Shown here piece after piece: positions 53,894 to 62,555 of a DNA stretch of 64,000 nt. The notes beneath the pieces are model-generated. The model was not told where the DNA came from. It saw only the letters and a list, made by a program, of their open reading frames with translations, and searched no databases. The stretch comes from Bradyrhizobium zhanjiangense (lineage in GTDB: Bacteria; Pseudomonadota; Alphaproteobacteria; Rhizobiales; Xanthobacteraceae), in contig NZ_CP022221.1 in NCBI RefSeq assembly GCF_004114935.1, positions 1,695,001 through 1,759,000 of the forward strand, read 5' to 3'. Numbering within the stretch: the stretch's first letter is position 1; each line of letters begins with the position of its first letter. The position numbers and the translations under genes are program-made.

Positions 53894-54901
53894 TCATAGC
53901 GCCGCTTTCAGGCAGCTTTCGAGGAGAAGCAAATCCTCCGACAGGGGCGCCTCCCAGTGCAGAAGTTCTCCCGTCCTTGGGTGCTGCAATACCAGCAGGT
54001 ATGCATGTAAGGCCTGCCGCCCCAACGCCGCCAAAGCGGCCTGCGACTGAGGCCCGAGCTGGTTCGCCTTGGTCTTGAAATGCGGGCCGTAGACGGCGTC
54101 GCCCAGCAGGGGATGGCCGATATGGGCGAGGTGGACGCGGATCTGGTGGGTGCGCCCGGTCTCGAGCTCGCAGGCGAGCAGGGCGGCGACGCCCTTACCG
54201 TCGCGCCCATTGAAACTCTCCAGGATTTCCCAATGCGTCACCGCCTCGCGGCCGCCCTGGCGCACCGCCATCTTCTCGCGCGCATGCGGATGGCGGTCGA
54301 TCGGCGCGTCCACCGTGCCGCGATGTCGGTTCGGTACGTCCCAGGCAAAGGCCATGTAGCCGCGCCGCATCTCACCGGTGCGGCCGTGGTCGGCGAATTG
54401 CGCTGACAGCGAGGCATGGGCGAGGTCGTTCTTGGCCACCACCATCAGCCCTGTGGTGTCCTTGTCGAGCCGGTGCACGATGCCGGGCCGGCGTACCCCG
54501 CCGATGCCGGAGAGCGAAGCGCCGCAATGGGCGATCAACGCATTCACCAGCGTGCCGGTCTCGTGACCGGCCGCGGGGTGCACGACCAGGCCCTTCGGCT
54601 TGTTGATGACGATGATGTCGTCGTCCTCGAACACGATGTCGAGGGCGATATCCTCGCCCTTCGGTTCCGCCGGCGCCGCCTCGGGCACGTCGATTGTGAT
54701 CGTATCGCCGGATGCGACGTGATAAGCGGGGTCGCGGACCGCGGAAGCCTTCAAACTCACTGCGCCCGCCAAAATCAGGGCTTTCAGCCTCGATCGCGAC
54801 AGGTCGGTGAGGTGCGCCGCCAGCACGCGGTCGAGCCGGGCCGAGCCCTCGTCGCCGGCGACCACGACCTCCAACCTTTGCGCAGAGCCAAAATTGTCCA
54901 T
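53894..54901 (-). CDS. rluD: 23S rRNA pseudouridine synthase, RluD type
   Basis: A 335-residue RNA-modifying enzyme. An S4 RNA-binding domain (SARLDRVLAAHLTDLSRSRL) precedes the catalytic core. The core has the invariant HRLDKDTTGLMVVAK (Asp146), LLACELETGRTHQIRVHLAH and HPLLGDAVYG. RluD-group enzymes modify helix 69 of 23S rRNA. The ATG at 54901 overlaps the ATG of the divergent gene by 2 bases. A longer start at 54997 would extend across that gene's 5' part. Confidence 0.93.
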   Translation of the reverse strand: MDNFGSAQRLEVVVAGDEGSARLDRVLAAHLTDLSRSRLKALILAGAVSLKASAVRDPAYHVASGDTITIDVPEAAPAEPKGEDIALDIVFEDDDIIVINKPKGLVVHPAAGHETGTLVNALIAHCGASLSGIGGVRRPGIVHRLDKDTTGLMVVAKNDLAHASLSAQFADHGRTGEMRRGYMAFAWDVPNRHRGTVDAPIDRHPHAREKMAVRQGGREAVTHWEILESFNGRDGKGVAALLACELETGRTHQIRVHLAHIGHPLLGDAVYGPHFKTKANQLGPQSQAALAALGRQALHAYLLVLQHPRTGELLHWEAPLSEDLLLLESCLKAAL

Positions 54902-55244
54902 GACGACGTCTGATACCGCTATTCCCGAACCGACCCCCGAGCAGGCCGCGCTGTTCGCGCGGGTGCGGCGGATGATGCTGATTGCGGGGTTGACCACGGC
55001 GCTGGCGATCTGCGCCGTCCTGATCGCGGTGGGCTACCGCCTTTTCAAGTCGGAGGGAAGGGCGGTTGAGGTGGCCAGCGACGTCACCGCCACCCTGCCG
55101 AAGGGCGCCAAGATCGTCGCAACTGGCGTGGCCGGCGACCGCGTCGTGGTCACGCTGGACGTGGGCGGCGTGATCGAGATCCGCACCTTCGATGCCCACA
55201 CCTTGAAGCCGGCCGGAAAGCTGAAATTTGCCAATGAACCGTGA
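54900..55244 (+). CDS. Small single-span membrane protein divergent from rluD
   Basis: A 114-residue protein. A polar N-terminus (about 24 residues) is followed by one span LIAGLTTALAICAVLIAVGY and an exported or periplasmic beta-rich tail (ATLPKGAKIVATGVAGDRVV, then VTLDVGGVIEIRTFDAHTL). Similar small proteins accompany rluD in other Rhizobiales (a DUF6476-type family, recalled with modest certainty). Its ATG shares two bases with that of rluD on the other strand. Function unknown. Confidence 0.75.
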   Translation: MTTSDTAIPEPTPEQAALFARVRRMMLIAGLTTALAICAVLIAVGYRLFKSEGRAVEVASDVTATLPKGAKIVATGVAGDRVVVTLDVGGVIEIRTFDAHTLKPAGKLKFANEP

Positions 55245-55271
55245 GGGCTGGCCCGCATGCCAGCCTCCATC

Positions 55272-55394
55272 GTCGTCCTGGCGAAAGCCAGGACCCATAA
55301 CCACCGAATCCAGTTGCCTGAATGAGATCGTGGCCACGATTTCATTCAAACACGACCATTTGGGGTAATGGGTCCTGGCTTTCGCCAGGACGAC
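55272..55394. repeat. Palindromic intergenic repeat, family R2, copy 4
   Basis: GTCGTCCTGGCGAAAGCCAG and CTGGCTTTCGCCAGGACGAC are perfect inverted ends. ACCCATAACCACCGAAT and TTTGGGGTAATGGGT are the extended arms. The copy is inverted relative to the one at 46619. Confidence 0.92.
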
Positions 55395-55469
55395 GGCCAA
55401 GAGAGGACCGTCCAACCCCCAATCTCACCTTGCCGCCGGCAAAATTCGCGGCTATGTCGTACCCCTCAC

Positions 55470-55544
55470 GCTCCCTTCGTCTAGCGGTTAGGACGCGGCC
55501 CTCTCAAGGCTGAAACAGGGGTTCGATTCCCCTAGGGAGCGCCA
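55470..55544 (+). tRNA. tRNA-Glu (CTC)
   Basis: A 75-base cloverleaf with encoded CCA. The acceptor is GCTCCCT/AGGGAGC, the anticodon CTC is in CTCTCAA, and the T-arm is AGGGG-TTCGATT-CCCCT. Sequence beyond it changes to lower-GC, gene-poor DNA, so its 3' end could have served as an integration site. No second copy of that 3' end was found inside the window. Confidence 0.97.
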
Positions 55545-56771
55545 GCAAACTCAGGCACTTGGCTAGTCGCCAGCCGCGTTCGTTGAATAATGGTTGAATA
55601 AGACGCTGGTGAACAGCGGCGAACGCTTGCGGAATTTGCTCCCGATATTGGCAGACCAGCCTTGGCGCAATGCCTCACCGTGGCTGGCGCATTCGCGAAA
55701 AATTTCTCAGTCGCCCTTGGTGTCCGGAAATATTCAAACCGCCGCTGACGTGCGCTGTCGTACGCCAGCGCCTTCGGATGTTCGCATTGACCTTGCCCGT
55801 CGCACAATCAACTCTCGTCCTGTCGAGCTTGGTGCGAATAGGAGGGCCACGTGAGAAACAATCGACGAGAGAAAACTTGCGGACAACAGTCACAAGTCAG
55901 TCTATCCCCTCCGAAAGCCGCAGAACTGAGCGCGTTGAAACCTGGTGACTTCACGTAGGGGTGACCGGCGTCCGGCGATACGAGAACAGTACTGGCGCAA
56001 TAGTGGGTTTCGCGATGTAGCGGACCGGTGACTCGAACCACCGATATTTCGAGTATGTCGATCTGCCAACCACGACGAACTTTGCAGTTGGATTTCTCAT
56101 TGTAAGCCATTGATCTCTAATGATCGGATTTTGGCTCAGTTGGACGGCGGCACCATCCTTCAGCTTCGTCAGATTCGTCGTCCATCCGCTCTATCCTCCA
56201 GGTTTCGGCCGAACCTAACGCCGGCCGCAGAAAGTCTGAAGAGGCGGCCGTCGATATCGGCCCTGATCACGTTCGACGCAGCGATATTGTGATAGAGCCT
56301 AAACCGCCTGTCCGCGTTTTCAGCGATCGTGCAGATTTCGACAAGACGTCGCCGGGGGGCTGACCAGTACTACGCGCTCGAAGCTCGCGCGGATGGCGTT
56401 GATTGGAGTCAAGTCGCCGATACCATGCTGCGCGTCAAACAGTCCGGGCTAAACCGGACCTCGGTCGCGCAGTCTGTTCTGGACGCCGCCACGAAGAACC
56501 TACCATCCGGCTCCGACAGAGTGTTCTTCCAAGGAATGCCGCAACGAAATCGCAACGAAATAGGCGAAACGACCGTGAACAAAACGAGACGGAAACGCCT
56601 GCCACATCAAGAAAATTCAACAACTTACAAGATACTCACTGCGTTCGGGACGCAGGAACGCCCTCGTCAGATCGAGACTTGAACCGAATGTCGGTATCGG
56701 TGGTTGCGCCTCCGGGATTTGAACCTACGGATCTCGTGCAAACGGCGGCTATGGGGCCCAATCCATGATCG
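55545..56771. other. Gene-poor, lower-GC region after tRNA-Glu
   Basis: More than 1.2 kb in which no frame looks like a conserved protein. The longest frames (for example 56329-56682, 117 codons) have irregular composition and no recognisable motif. TTGAATAATGGTTGAATAAG is a short direct repeat near 55582. A tRNA-like scar is near its right end. It is probably the eroded edge of an acquired segment. Confidence 0.55.
56699..56760 (-). pseudogene. Possible tRNA remnant
   Basis: The reverse complement ends GGTTCAAATCCCGGAGGCG followed by CAACCA. This has the order T-loop, acceptor strand, CCA and resembles the 3' third of a tRNA-Met-type gene. The T-stem does not pair properly and no 5' half is seen. 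It may mark an old attachment site. Confidence 0.35.
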
Positions 56772-57584
56772 TTACGAGGAAGCCATATAGGCCTGCACCT
56801 CCCTGATAATCGCAGGCTGGTCAGTGCTTGGTTGTCGATGGCTCCAGTATGGGTCTTGGATCGTCTGGCCGACCTCGCATGCCAACTCTGTCAGGGTCTG
56901 AATATTTACCGCGATCTCTTCGAGGCTCGCCGAGGGAATTGAAATGCTCAAGGCCATCGGCGTCGACTCCATCGATGAAGAGAAGGCCACTCCGACGGAG
57001 ACTCTATCGACGAATAGCTCGTCGACAATGATGCTCCACCCATGCTCCCTAGTGAAAGCGACGTCCGCAAACACTGCGTCGATATCGGTCTTCGACTTCT
57101 CCGTCCACGCAGCCAGTTTCTTTCCCGTCAAAAGCTTCCGCAGTTCCACATCGCTCATTCTGGCGAGAAGCGCTTTGCCGCCCGCGCTGGCGTTGGCTGG
57201 AAGCACATTGCCAGCGTTGACGTAGAAACCCTGATCGCGTGAGCCGGGAAAGCGGCTGATGAGCATCGAGTTCGTTTCGGTCAGAACGGACACCCAGCAC
57301 GTGTGTCCTGTTTGAGCCACGACCTTCCGGGCTCCGTCATTGATGCGATCAGCCAAGCGGTTTTGTGCGTGGTAGAGCAGGCCCAGCCGGTATGCGAGAG
57401 GTCCCGGCTGGTAGGATCGGTCCGGTTGCCGTTCGATGAGGCCAGAGGTCGCGAGCGAAGAGAGCAACCTCGAGGCGGCGCTTGCTGTTAACCCGAAATT
57501 ATTGGCCGCCTGACTGACTGTCACTGCTGGGGTGTCAGCGCTGAACATCGTCAAGATCTGCACCGCGGTCTTCACGGTCTTCAT
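56772..57584 (-). CDS. IclR family transcriptional regulator
   Basis: A 270-residue regulator. The N-terminal winged helix is TVKTAVQILTMFSADTPAVT and FGLTASAASRLLSSLATSGL. A GAF-like effector domain follows with VAQTGHTCWVSVLTETNSML, ANASAGGKALLARMSDVELR and SIIVDELFVDRVSVGVAFSS. It is divergent from the transport and catabolic operon, which it most probably controls in response to the substrate. A GC-normal codon pattern mixed with AT-richer stretches fits an acquired cluster. Confidence 0.9.
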   Translation of the reverse strand: MKTVKTAVQILTMFSADTPAVTVSQAANNFGLTASAASRLLSSLATSGLIERQPDRSYQPGPLAYRLGLLYHAQNRLADRINDGARKVVAQTGHTCWVSVLTETNSMLISRFPGSRDQGFYVNAGNVLPANASAGGKALLARMSDVELRKLLTGKKLAAWTEKSKTDIDAVFADVAFTREHGWSIIVDELFVDRVSVGVAFSSSMESTPMALSISIPSASLEEIAVNIQTLTELACEVGQTIQDPYWSHRQPSTDQPAIIREVQAYMASS

Positions 57585-57819
57585 CGGTTTCCTTTCTGCA
57601 TCATCTTTCCAATCCCCGAAATCAGATCGCTCGCTGTTGGTTGGAGCTCAGCGCAGCGCTTAGTTGTGTCTCCCGTGTCTTGGGCTCGTAAACTGGCCCG
57701 ACCGCTCGTGAAACGGCGCTTGGATTTTGTGATTGACAAGACGGCGGCGTCATATTTCAATATATGCATGCATTTGCACTATTTGCAATAAGCGCCGGAG
57801 ATATTTTGGGGAGAAATCG
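57585..57819. promoter_or_regulatory. Divergent control region of the catabolic cluster
   Basis: AT-rich sequence between the IclR gene and the importer operon. TTGACA at 57733-57738 is a consensus -35 for the operon, though no -10 at ideal spacing is certain. A perfect palindrome ATGCATGCAT (57764-57773) and two direct copies of ATTTGCA (57772-57778 and 57781-57787) are likely IclR contacts. Confidence 0.55.
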
Positions 57820-58671
57820 ATGACGATCGGAAATCAATCGAAGTTCGGCCGAGTTCTCTGCATCCTCTCGCTCTTCGCGGGGACAACTCTGTCGACTTCC
57901 ACTTTCGCGGCGGATCTAACGAGTCTTGCGCCTGATAAGTACAAGAGCGCGCCGATCATCATCGGCACCACCGCGACGATGCCGCCAGTCGAGTCGGTGG
58001 ATCCAGCCACCGGGCAGGTCATCGGCATCGAGGCTGATTTGGCGAGGGCAATCGGCAAGAAGCTCGGTGTAAACGTCGACATCCAAAACGTTGCATTCGA
58101 CGGGCTTCTCGCAGGCATGCAGGCCGGACGTTTCGACATCGCGATGTCGGGTTTGGCAGACACGGTTCAGCGACAGCAGGCGATGGATTTCGTCGACTGG
58201 TATGTGTCTGGCGTCCAACTGATCGTACCGAAGGGCAATCCCAAGAAGGTCACCTCCCTCGAGACATTGTGCGGCCATACACTGGGCGGGACCCGTGCCT
58301 CGACCGAATTCCGGCGGATGGAGGCAGTTGCGAAGAACTGCGGCTCAACGGAAACAGCGTTGGTCGCGACAGAAAATAGCCCATCGGGGCTTCTGTCGCT
58401 GAAAGCCGGGCGAGTTGACGTGTTCGCCGTCAATTTCCCGTCAGGGATGAGCTACGTCCAAGCCAATCCGGAACTCGAACTTGTTCCGGGCCAGTTCAAG
58501 GTCGTCGTTCGCGGCGTCGCAATTGCCAAGAGCAACGGCGGTCTTCGCGATGCGTGGCAAGCCGGCCTCAAGGCAATCATCGATGACGGCCAATACGATG
58601 AGATCCTGAAGCGCTGGGGTGCGCCGGATGCGGCCTACAAGCAGGCGACCATCAACGCAGGTACTGAATAG
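57820..58671 (+). CDS. ABC importer substrate-binding protein, polar amino-acid type
   Basis: A 283-residue periplasmic protein of the SBP_bac_3 family. The signal peptide is residues 1-30 (TFA-AD). IEADLARAIGKKLGVNVDIQ, FDGLLAGMQAGRFDIAMSGL and RQQAMDFVDWYVSGVQLIVP are the family blocks, and CGHTLGGTRASTEFRRMEAV marks the hinge. GGGGAG lies 6 bases upstream of the ATG at 57820. It is the first gene of the operon. The family takes up amino acids, opines and related small acids; the ligand here is unknown. Confidence 0.92.
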   Translation: MTIGNQSKFGRVLCILSLFAGTTLSTSTFAADLTSLAPDKYKSAPIIIGTTATMPPVESVDPATGQVIGIEADLARAIGKKLGVNVDIQNVAFDGLLAGMQAGRFDIAMSGLADTVQRQQAMDFVDWYVSGVQLIVPKGNPKKVTSLETLCGHTLGGTRASTEFRRMEAVAKNCGSTETALVATENSPSGLLSLKAGRVDVFAVNFPSGMSYVQANPELELVPGQFKVVVRGVAIAKSNGGLRDAWQAGLKAIIDDGQYDEILKRWGAPDAAYKQATINAGTE

Positions 58672-58682
58672 GGAGGCGGGCG

Positions 58683-59603
58683 TTGAGCATGCCTCTACAT
58701 TCCGGATCCGATGCGGTTCATCGCGATAGCGCCCCCAACAATCTCAATGCGAAGGCGCCGCTCAGGCTGGCGGAGATTGTCCTGGCCGTCGCCATGCTCG
58801 TGGCAATCGCACTTTTCTTCGCTTCACTCAGCGCAAGCCCGAATTTCCAGTGGGGCGTCTTCGCGCGCTATGTCACTGCGGATTTGGTGCTATCGGGCAT
58901 CCGGGTGACGCTCACGCTAACCGTGATCGCCTCGGTGCTGGGCCTTGCCGTGGGATTGCTTCTCGCGGCGATGTCCACGTCGAGCTTGCGGCCGTTGCGC
59001 TGGATGGCGGGAACCTACATCTGGTGCTCGCGTGGCACGCCAGTACTGATGCACTTGCTGCTCTGGTTTAATCTCGCCCTCTTTTTTCCGGTCGTCTCGA
59101 TCGGAATTCCGTTCGTCTACTCGGCGTGGCAGATCCCGACCAACCAGCTCATCACGAGCTTTACGGCCTCCATTCTCGGCCTTGGCCTCTCCGAGGCTGC
59201 CTACATGGCGGAGATCGTGCGCGGCGGCCTCAATGCCGTCGATCACGGCCAAGTCGAAGCCGGCAGAGCCCTCGGACTGAGGCGCTCGCAGATCCTGATT
59301 TTCGTCCAGTTGCCGCAGACGATGCGCGCGATCATTCCGCCGATTTCCAATCAGATCATCCTGATGCTGAAGACGACGTCCCTGGTCTCTGTCATAGCCG
59401 GCAACGATCTGCTCACACGCGTCAAGGATATCTACAACGACAACTTCCAGGTGATACCGCTGCTTCTCGTTGCAACATTCTGGTATCTCGCGTTCGCCTC
59501 AGTCGCAACCATCTTTCAGCACTATCTCGAAGCCCGGTTCTCGAGAGACCTTGTCGGTCGGCGCGTGCGAAAAACGCTGATGACTTCGGAGGTGGCGCTG
59601 TGA
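58683..59603 (+). CDS. ABC importer permease, polar amino-acid type
   Basis: A 306-residue membrane protein with five to six spans. The cytoplasmic EAA loop, which contacts the ATPase, is EAGRALGLRRSQILIFVQLP. The spans include VTLTLTVIASVLGLAVGLLL and TPVLMHLLLWFNLALFFPVV. Only one permease gene is present, so it should act as a homodimer. TTG 58683 is spaced well from GGGAGGCGGG; ATG 58689 is the alternative. Its last 4 bases overlap the ATPase gene. Confidence 0.92.
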   Translation: MSMPLHSGSDAVHRDSAPNNLNAKAPLRLAEIVLAVAMLVAIALFFASLSASPNFQWGVFARYVTADLVLSGIRVTLTLTVIASVLGLAVGLLLAAMSTSSLRPLRWMAGTYIWCSRGTPVLMHLLLWFNLALFFPVVSIGIPFVYSAWQIPTNQLITSFTASILGLGLSEAAYMAEIVRGGLNAVDHGQVEAGRALGLRRSQILIFVQLPQTMRAIIPPISNQIILMLKTTSLVSVIAGNDLLTRVKDIYNDNFQVIPLLLVATFWYLAFASVATIFQHYLEARFSRDLVGRRVRKTLMTSEVAL

Positions 59604-60376
59604 GTTGGGACAGCCAGAGGCCCATCATTCGCAGCCGCAACCTCCGCAAGCGATTCGGCTCACTGGAGGTGCTCCGAGGAATCGACTTCGAGCTCCACGC
59701 TGGACAAACCTCCGCTCTGATCGGTCCTTCTGGATCGGGAAAGAGTACGCTTCTGCGTTGCATCAATCAGCTTGAGACGATCGACGGCGGTCTGCTCGAG
59801 GTCAAGGGACAGCGGCTGGGCGTACGCCATACCCGCCGCGGTTGGGTACGGCTCACCGAAGACGAGGTGCGCCGTCAGCGCCTCGGCATCGGGATGGTCT
59901 TCCAGCGCTTCAATCTTTTCGGTCACCTGACCGCCCTCGACAACATCGTCCTCGCCCAGCGCAAGGTCCTCGGCCGATCGAAGGGCGAGGCGCGGGAAGC
60001 GGCACACCGGCAGCTCCGGCGTGTCGGTCTCGCGAACCGCGGAAACGCCTATCCAAGCCAATTGTCCGGTGGCCAACAGCAGCGCGTCGCAATCGCCCGC
60101 GCTCTCGCGATGGACCCCGAGATCATGCTGTTTGATGAACCGACATCAGCGCTTGATCCCGAACTCGTCAGCGAGGTTCTGGACGTGATCGCCCAGCTCG
60201 CGAGTGAGCGCATGACCATGATCATCGTGACTCACGAAATCCGCTTCGCACAGCGTGCGGCAACGACGATTCACATGCTGGCGGACGGGCAGATCATCGA
60301 GAGCGGCTCCCCAGATCTACTGATCAGCGCACCCTCACACGAACGAACCCGAGCGTTCCTGGCCCAAGTGCATTAG
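59600..60376 (+). CDS. ABC importer ATPase, polar amino-acid type
   Basis: A 258-residue ATPase. Walker A is GPSGSGKS (42-49), the signature motif LSGGQQQR, Walker [15 protein letters not shown], and the switch His lies in [27 protein letters not shown] is the Q-loop region. The GTG start at 59600 forms a GTGA overlap with the permease stop and has GGAGG upstream, so translation is coupled. Confidence 0.94.
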   Translation: MSWDSQRPIIRSRNLRKRFGSLEVLRGIDFELHAGQTSALIGPSGSGKSTLLRCINQLETIDGGLLEVKGQRLGVRHTRRGWVRLTEDEVRRQRLGIGMVFQRFNLFGHLTALDNIVLAQRKVLGRSKGEAREAAHRQLRRVGLANRGNAYPSQLSGGQQQRVAIARALAMDPEIMLFDEPTSALDPELVSEVLDVIAQLASERMTMIIVTHEIRFAQRAATTIHMLADGQIIESGSPDLLISAPSHERTRAFLAQVH

Positions 60377-60417
60377 CCGGCCACTCGAACAACCAACCCC
60401 AAGCTTTAAGGACAGTC

Positions 60418-62106
60418 ATGTCGACCAGAAATAGCAATACAGGCGCGGAAGCGGTCAGTGATGCGCTCGTGCAGATCGGCGTCACCCATATATTCGGCAT
60501 GGATACGCCCGAGCCTCTCTACATGGAGCTCGACCCGAGCATTCGAGCGATCACGGTTCATGATGAGCGGGCCGGAGCGGTCATGGCGGACGCTTTCGCC
60601 AGGGCCTCCGGCAGGGTCGGCGTTTGCAGTTCAATTCGAGGCCCCGGCGCTACGAACCTGGTCTCGGGCCTAGCGGAGGCATACAACACGTCGACGCCCG
60701 TCCTCGCGCTCATCAACGATGTTGCTGCCCCCAATCTCGATCGCAACCCCATCCAGGGCATCGATCACGTCCGCCTGCTCGAACAAGTGACGAAATGGGG
60801 CCGCCGCGTAGAAACGCCCGAACGCACGGCGGACTATGTTGCGCATGCCGCCCGTGTTGCCACGACCGGACGGCCAGGTCCTGTCTTGCTTGCCTTCCCG
60901 GATTCCGCGTTGCTCGGCGGTCCCGCCCATACCGCTGACATCGCCGAGGCTGCCGTCTACCCGCGGGTGCGCATGGCTGCCGATCCGTCGCTGATCGACG
61001 CGGCGGCGGAGGAGATCGCCGCTGCCGCCCGTGTCATTGTAATCGCGGGTGGCGGCGTGCATCTGTCGCAAGCGTATGATGCCCTTCAGGCGTTCGCGGA
61101 GCATTTGCAGATCCCCGTTGCCACCACTCCGCTGGGCAAGGGCGCCTTCGCCGAATCGCATGCGCTCGCCGCGGGCGTGGTGGGTGCCTATACGATCGGC
61201 AAGGGCGCGCGTGGAGAGCTCGCGAACCAGGCAGTCCGAGAGGCCGACCTCGTCATTTTGATTGGCACGAAGACCGATTCTATCGCGACAAACGAGTGGA
61301 CCATCCCGGCGAGGAACCAGAGAGTCATTCACATTGATATCGATCCGATTGAGCTCGGCAGAAACTATAAGGGGCTCGAGATCGCAGGGGATGCCAAGCT
61401 CGTTCTCGAGCAGCTTGTTCGAGCAGCGGCGCCGAGAACGGCACCGTCGGATTGGACCAAGGCGCTGCAGAAGAAAGTCGTCGATTGGTACGCCGATTTC
61501 GAGAGGCTCGATTTGAGCAAAAGCGAGATCGACCCTCGCCAGATCTATCGGACTCTGAATGCACTCCTCGGTGAGGACGACATTGTCACAACGGACGCCA
61601 GTTATTCGTCGGCCTGGGGGATGGATCTTCTGCGCTACAAGAAGGCTGGCCGCAAGTTCCTCGTGCCCCGTGGGTTCGCCGGATTAGGATGGGGCGTGCC
61701 AGCGGCTATCGGCGCGAAATTCGCGAAGCCGGATTCCGCCGTCTACTGCGTGACGGGCGACGGCGGCTTCGGTTATGTCGCGATGGAGCTGGAGACGGCC
61801 GCTCGCTACAACGTGCCGATCTGCGTGATTGTGCTGAACAACAGCATTCTCGGCTTCCAGAAGCACTACGAAACGCACCGGTTTGGCAAGACTGTCGAGA
61901 CGAGCTTCACATCGGTCAACTATGCGGATTTCGCTCGCACGCTGAATTGCGATGGGATTCGTGTCACGACGCCCGTGGAATTAGATGAAGCAATGAATAA
62001 AGCCCGCAGCCTGCGCAAGCCGCTACTGATCGATGTGGTGGTCCCGCCCGATGCGAAGCCACCGATTGGCACGTTCGCTTCCGCGCCGGCCGACGCCCGC
62101 CATTGA
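60418..62106 (+). CDS. Thiamine diphosphate-dependent enzyme (acetolactate synthase-like)
   Basis: A 562-residue enzyme with the three-domain ThDP layout. The N-terminal domain carries the catalytic Glu50 (HDERAGAVMADAFARASG). The central domain has VIVIAGGGVHLSQAYDALQA. The C-terminal cofactor motif runs from GDGGFGYVAMELETAARYN to LNNSILGFQ (about 446-480). The family includes acetolactate synthases, benzoylformate and oxalyl-CoA decarboxylases and 2-hydroxyacyl lyases. Being in an uptake operon, it probably acts in breakdown of a 2-oxo acid or related compound. The exact reaction cannot be named. Confidence 0.88.
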   Translation: MSTRNSNTGAEAVSDALVQIGVTHIFGMDTPEPLYMELDPSIRAITVHDERAGAVMADAFARASGRVGVCSSIRGPGATNLVSGLAEAYNTSTPVLALINDVAAPNLDRNPIQGIDHVRLLEQVTKWGRRVETPERTADYVAHAARVATTGRPGPVLLAFPDSALLGGPAHTADIAEAAVYPRVRMAADPSLIDAAAEEIAAAARVIVIAGGGVHLSQAYDALQAFAEHLQIPVATTPLGKGAFAESHALAAGVVGAYTIGKGARGELANQAVREADLVILIGTKTDSIATNEWTIPARNQRVIHIDIDPIELGRNYKGLEIAGDAKLVLEQLVRAAAPRTAPSDWTKALQKKVVDWYADFERLDLSKSEIDPRQIYRTLNALLGEDDIVTTDASYSSAWGMDLLRYKKAGRKFLVPRGFAGLGWGVPAAIGAKFAKPDSAVYCVTGDGGFGYVAMELETAARYNVPICVIVLNNSILGFQKHYETHRFGKTVETSFTSVNYADFARTLNCDGIRVTTPVELDEAMNKARSLRKPLLIDVVVPPDAKPPIGTFASAPADARH

Positions 62107-62151
62107 GATCAAGGAAGCCGACCCGATAGGGTTCAAATGGAGGACACTCAT

Positions 62152-62496
62152 ATGCTCTTTATGGTGGTCGAGCACTTCAAGAACGGCGACGGACTCGCAG
62201 TTTACAGCCGCATGCGAGAGAAGCCGACGTCCGGCCCCGGCGGAGAACTCGTGCCGGGCAAGTGGAAGCCGTCGACTTGTCCCGAGGGCCTGAAGGTGCA
62301 GGGTAGCTGGATCGAACCGAGCTTCAATCGCTGCTTCCAGTTGATGGAGTGCGACGATCTGGCGCTCTTCCAAAAGTGGATTCTCTCGGCCTCGAACGAC
62401 TTGATCGACTTCGAAATCGTGCCGGTCAGAACGGCAGCCGAGACGCGCGAATTGATCGCTCCCTACGTCGATCGAGCCCAATTCAAGCGGCCCTGA
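62152..62496 (+). CDS. DUF3303 protein
   Basis: A 114-residue protein with the DUF3303 pattern: MLFMVVEHFKNGDGLAVYSR at the start, then SWIEPSFNRCFQLMECDDLA and FEIVPVRTAAET. A ferredoxin-like (dimeric alpha-beta barrel) fold is probable. GGAGGA lies 7 bases before the ATG at 62152; an ATG 5 codons upstream has no site. It lies between the ThDP enzyme and the flavoprotein, so a role as small enzyme or chaperone in the same pathway is inferred. Confidence 0.8.
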   Translation: MLFMVVEHFKNGDGLAVYSRMREKPTSGPGGELVPGKWKPSTCPEGLKVQGSWIEPSFNRCFQLMECDDLALFQKWILSASNDLIDFEIVPVRTAAETRELIAPYVDRAQFKRP

Positions 62497-62555
62497 GTGT
62501 CCGATCGAGCGATCAGTCGCCGCTCGTCTTCCTTTCAATCTGCGGATGAGATCCG

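Noticed and set aside
55470..55544. tRNA-Glu as proven attachment site of a genomic island
   Set aside because: The position is suggestive, but no integrase and no second copy of the tRNA 3' end are present in the window, so only the possibility is noted.
56329..56682. 117-codon forward frame in the gene-poor region
   Set aside because: No ribosome site, irregular composition and no family pattern. It could be a remnant, but nothing identifies it.
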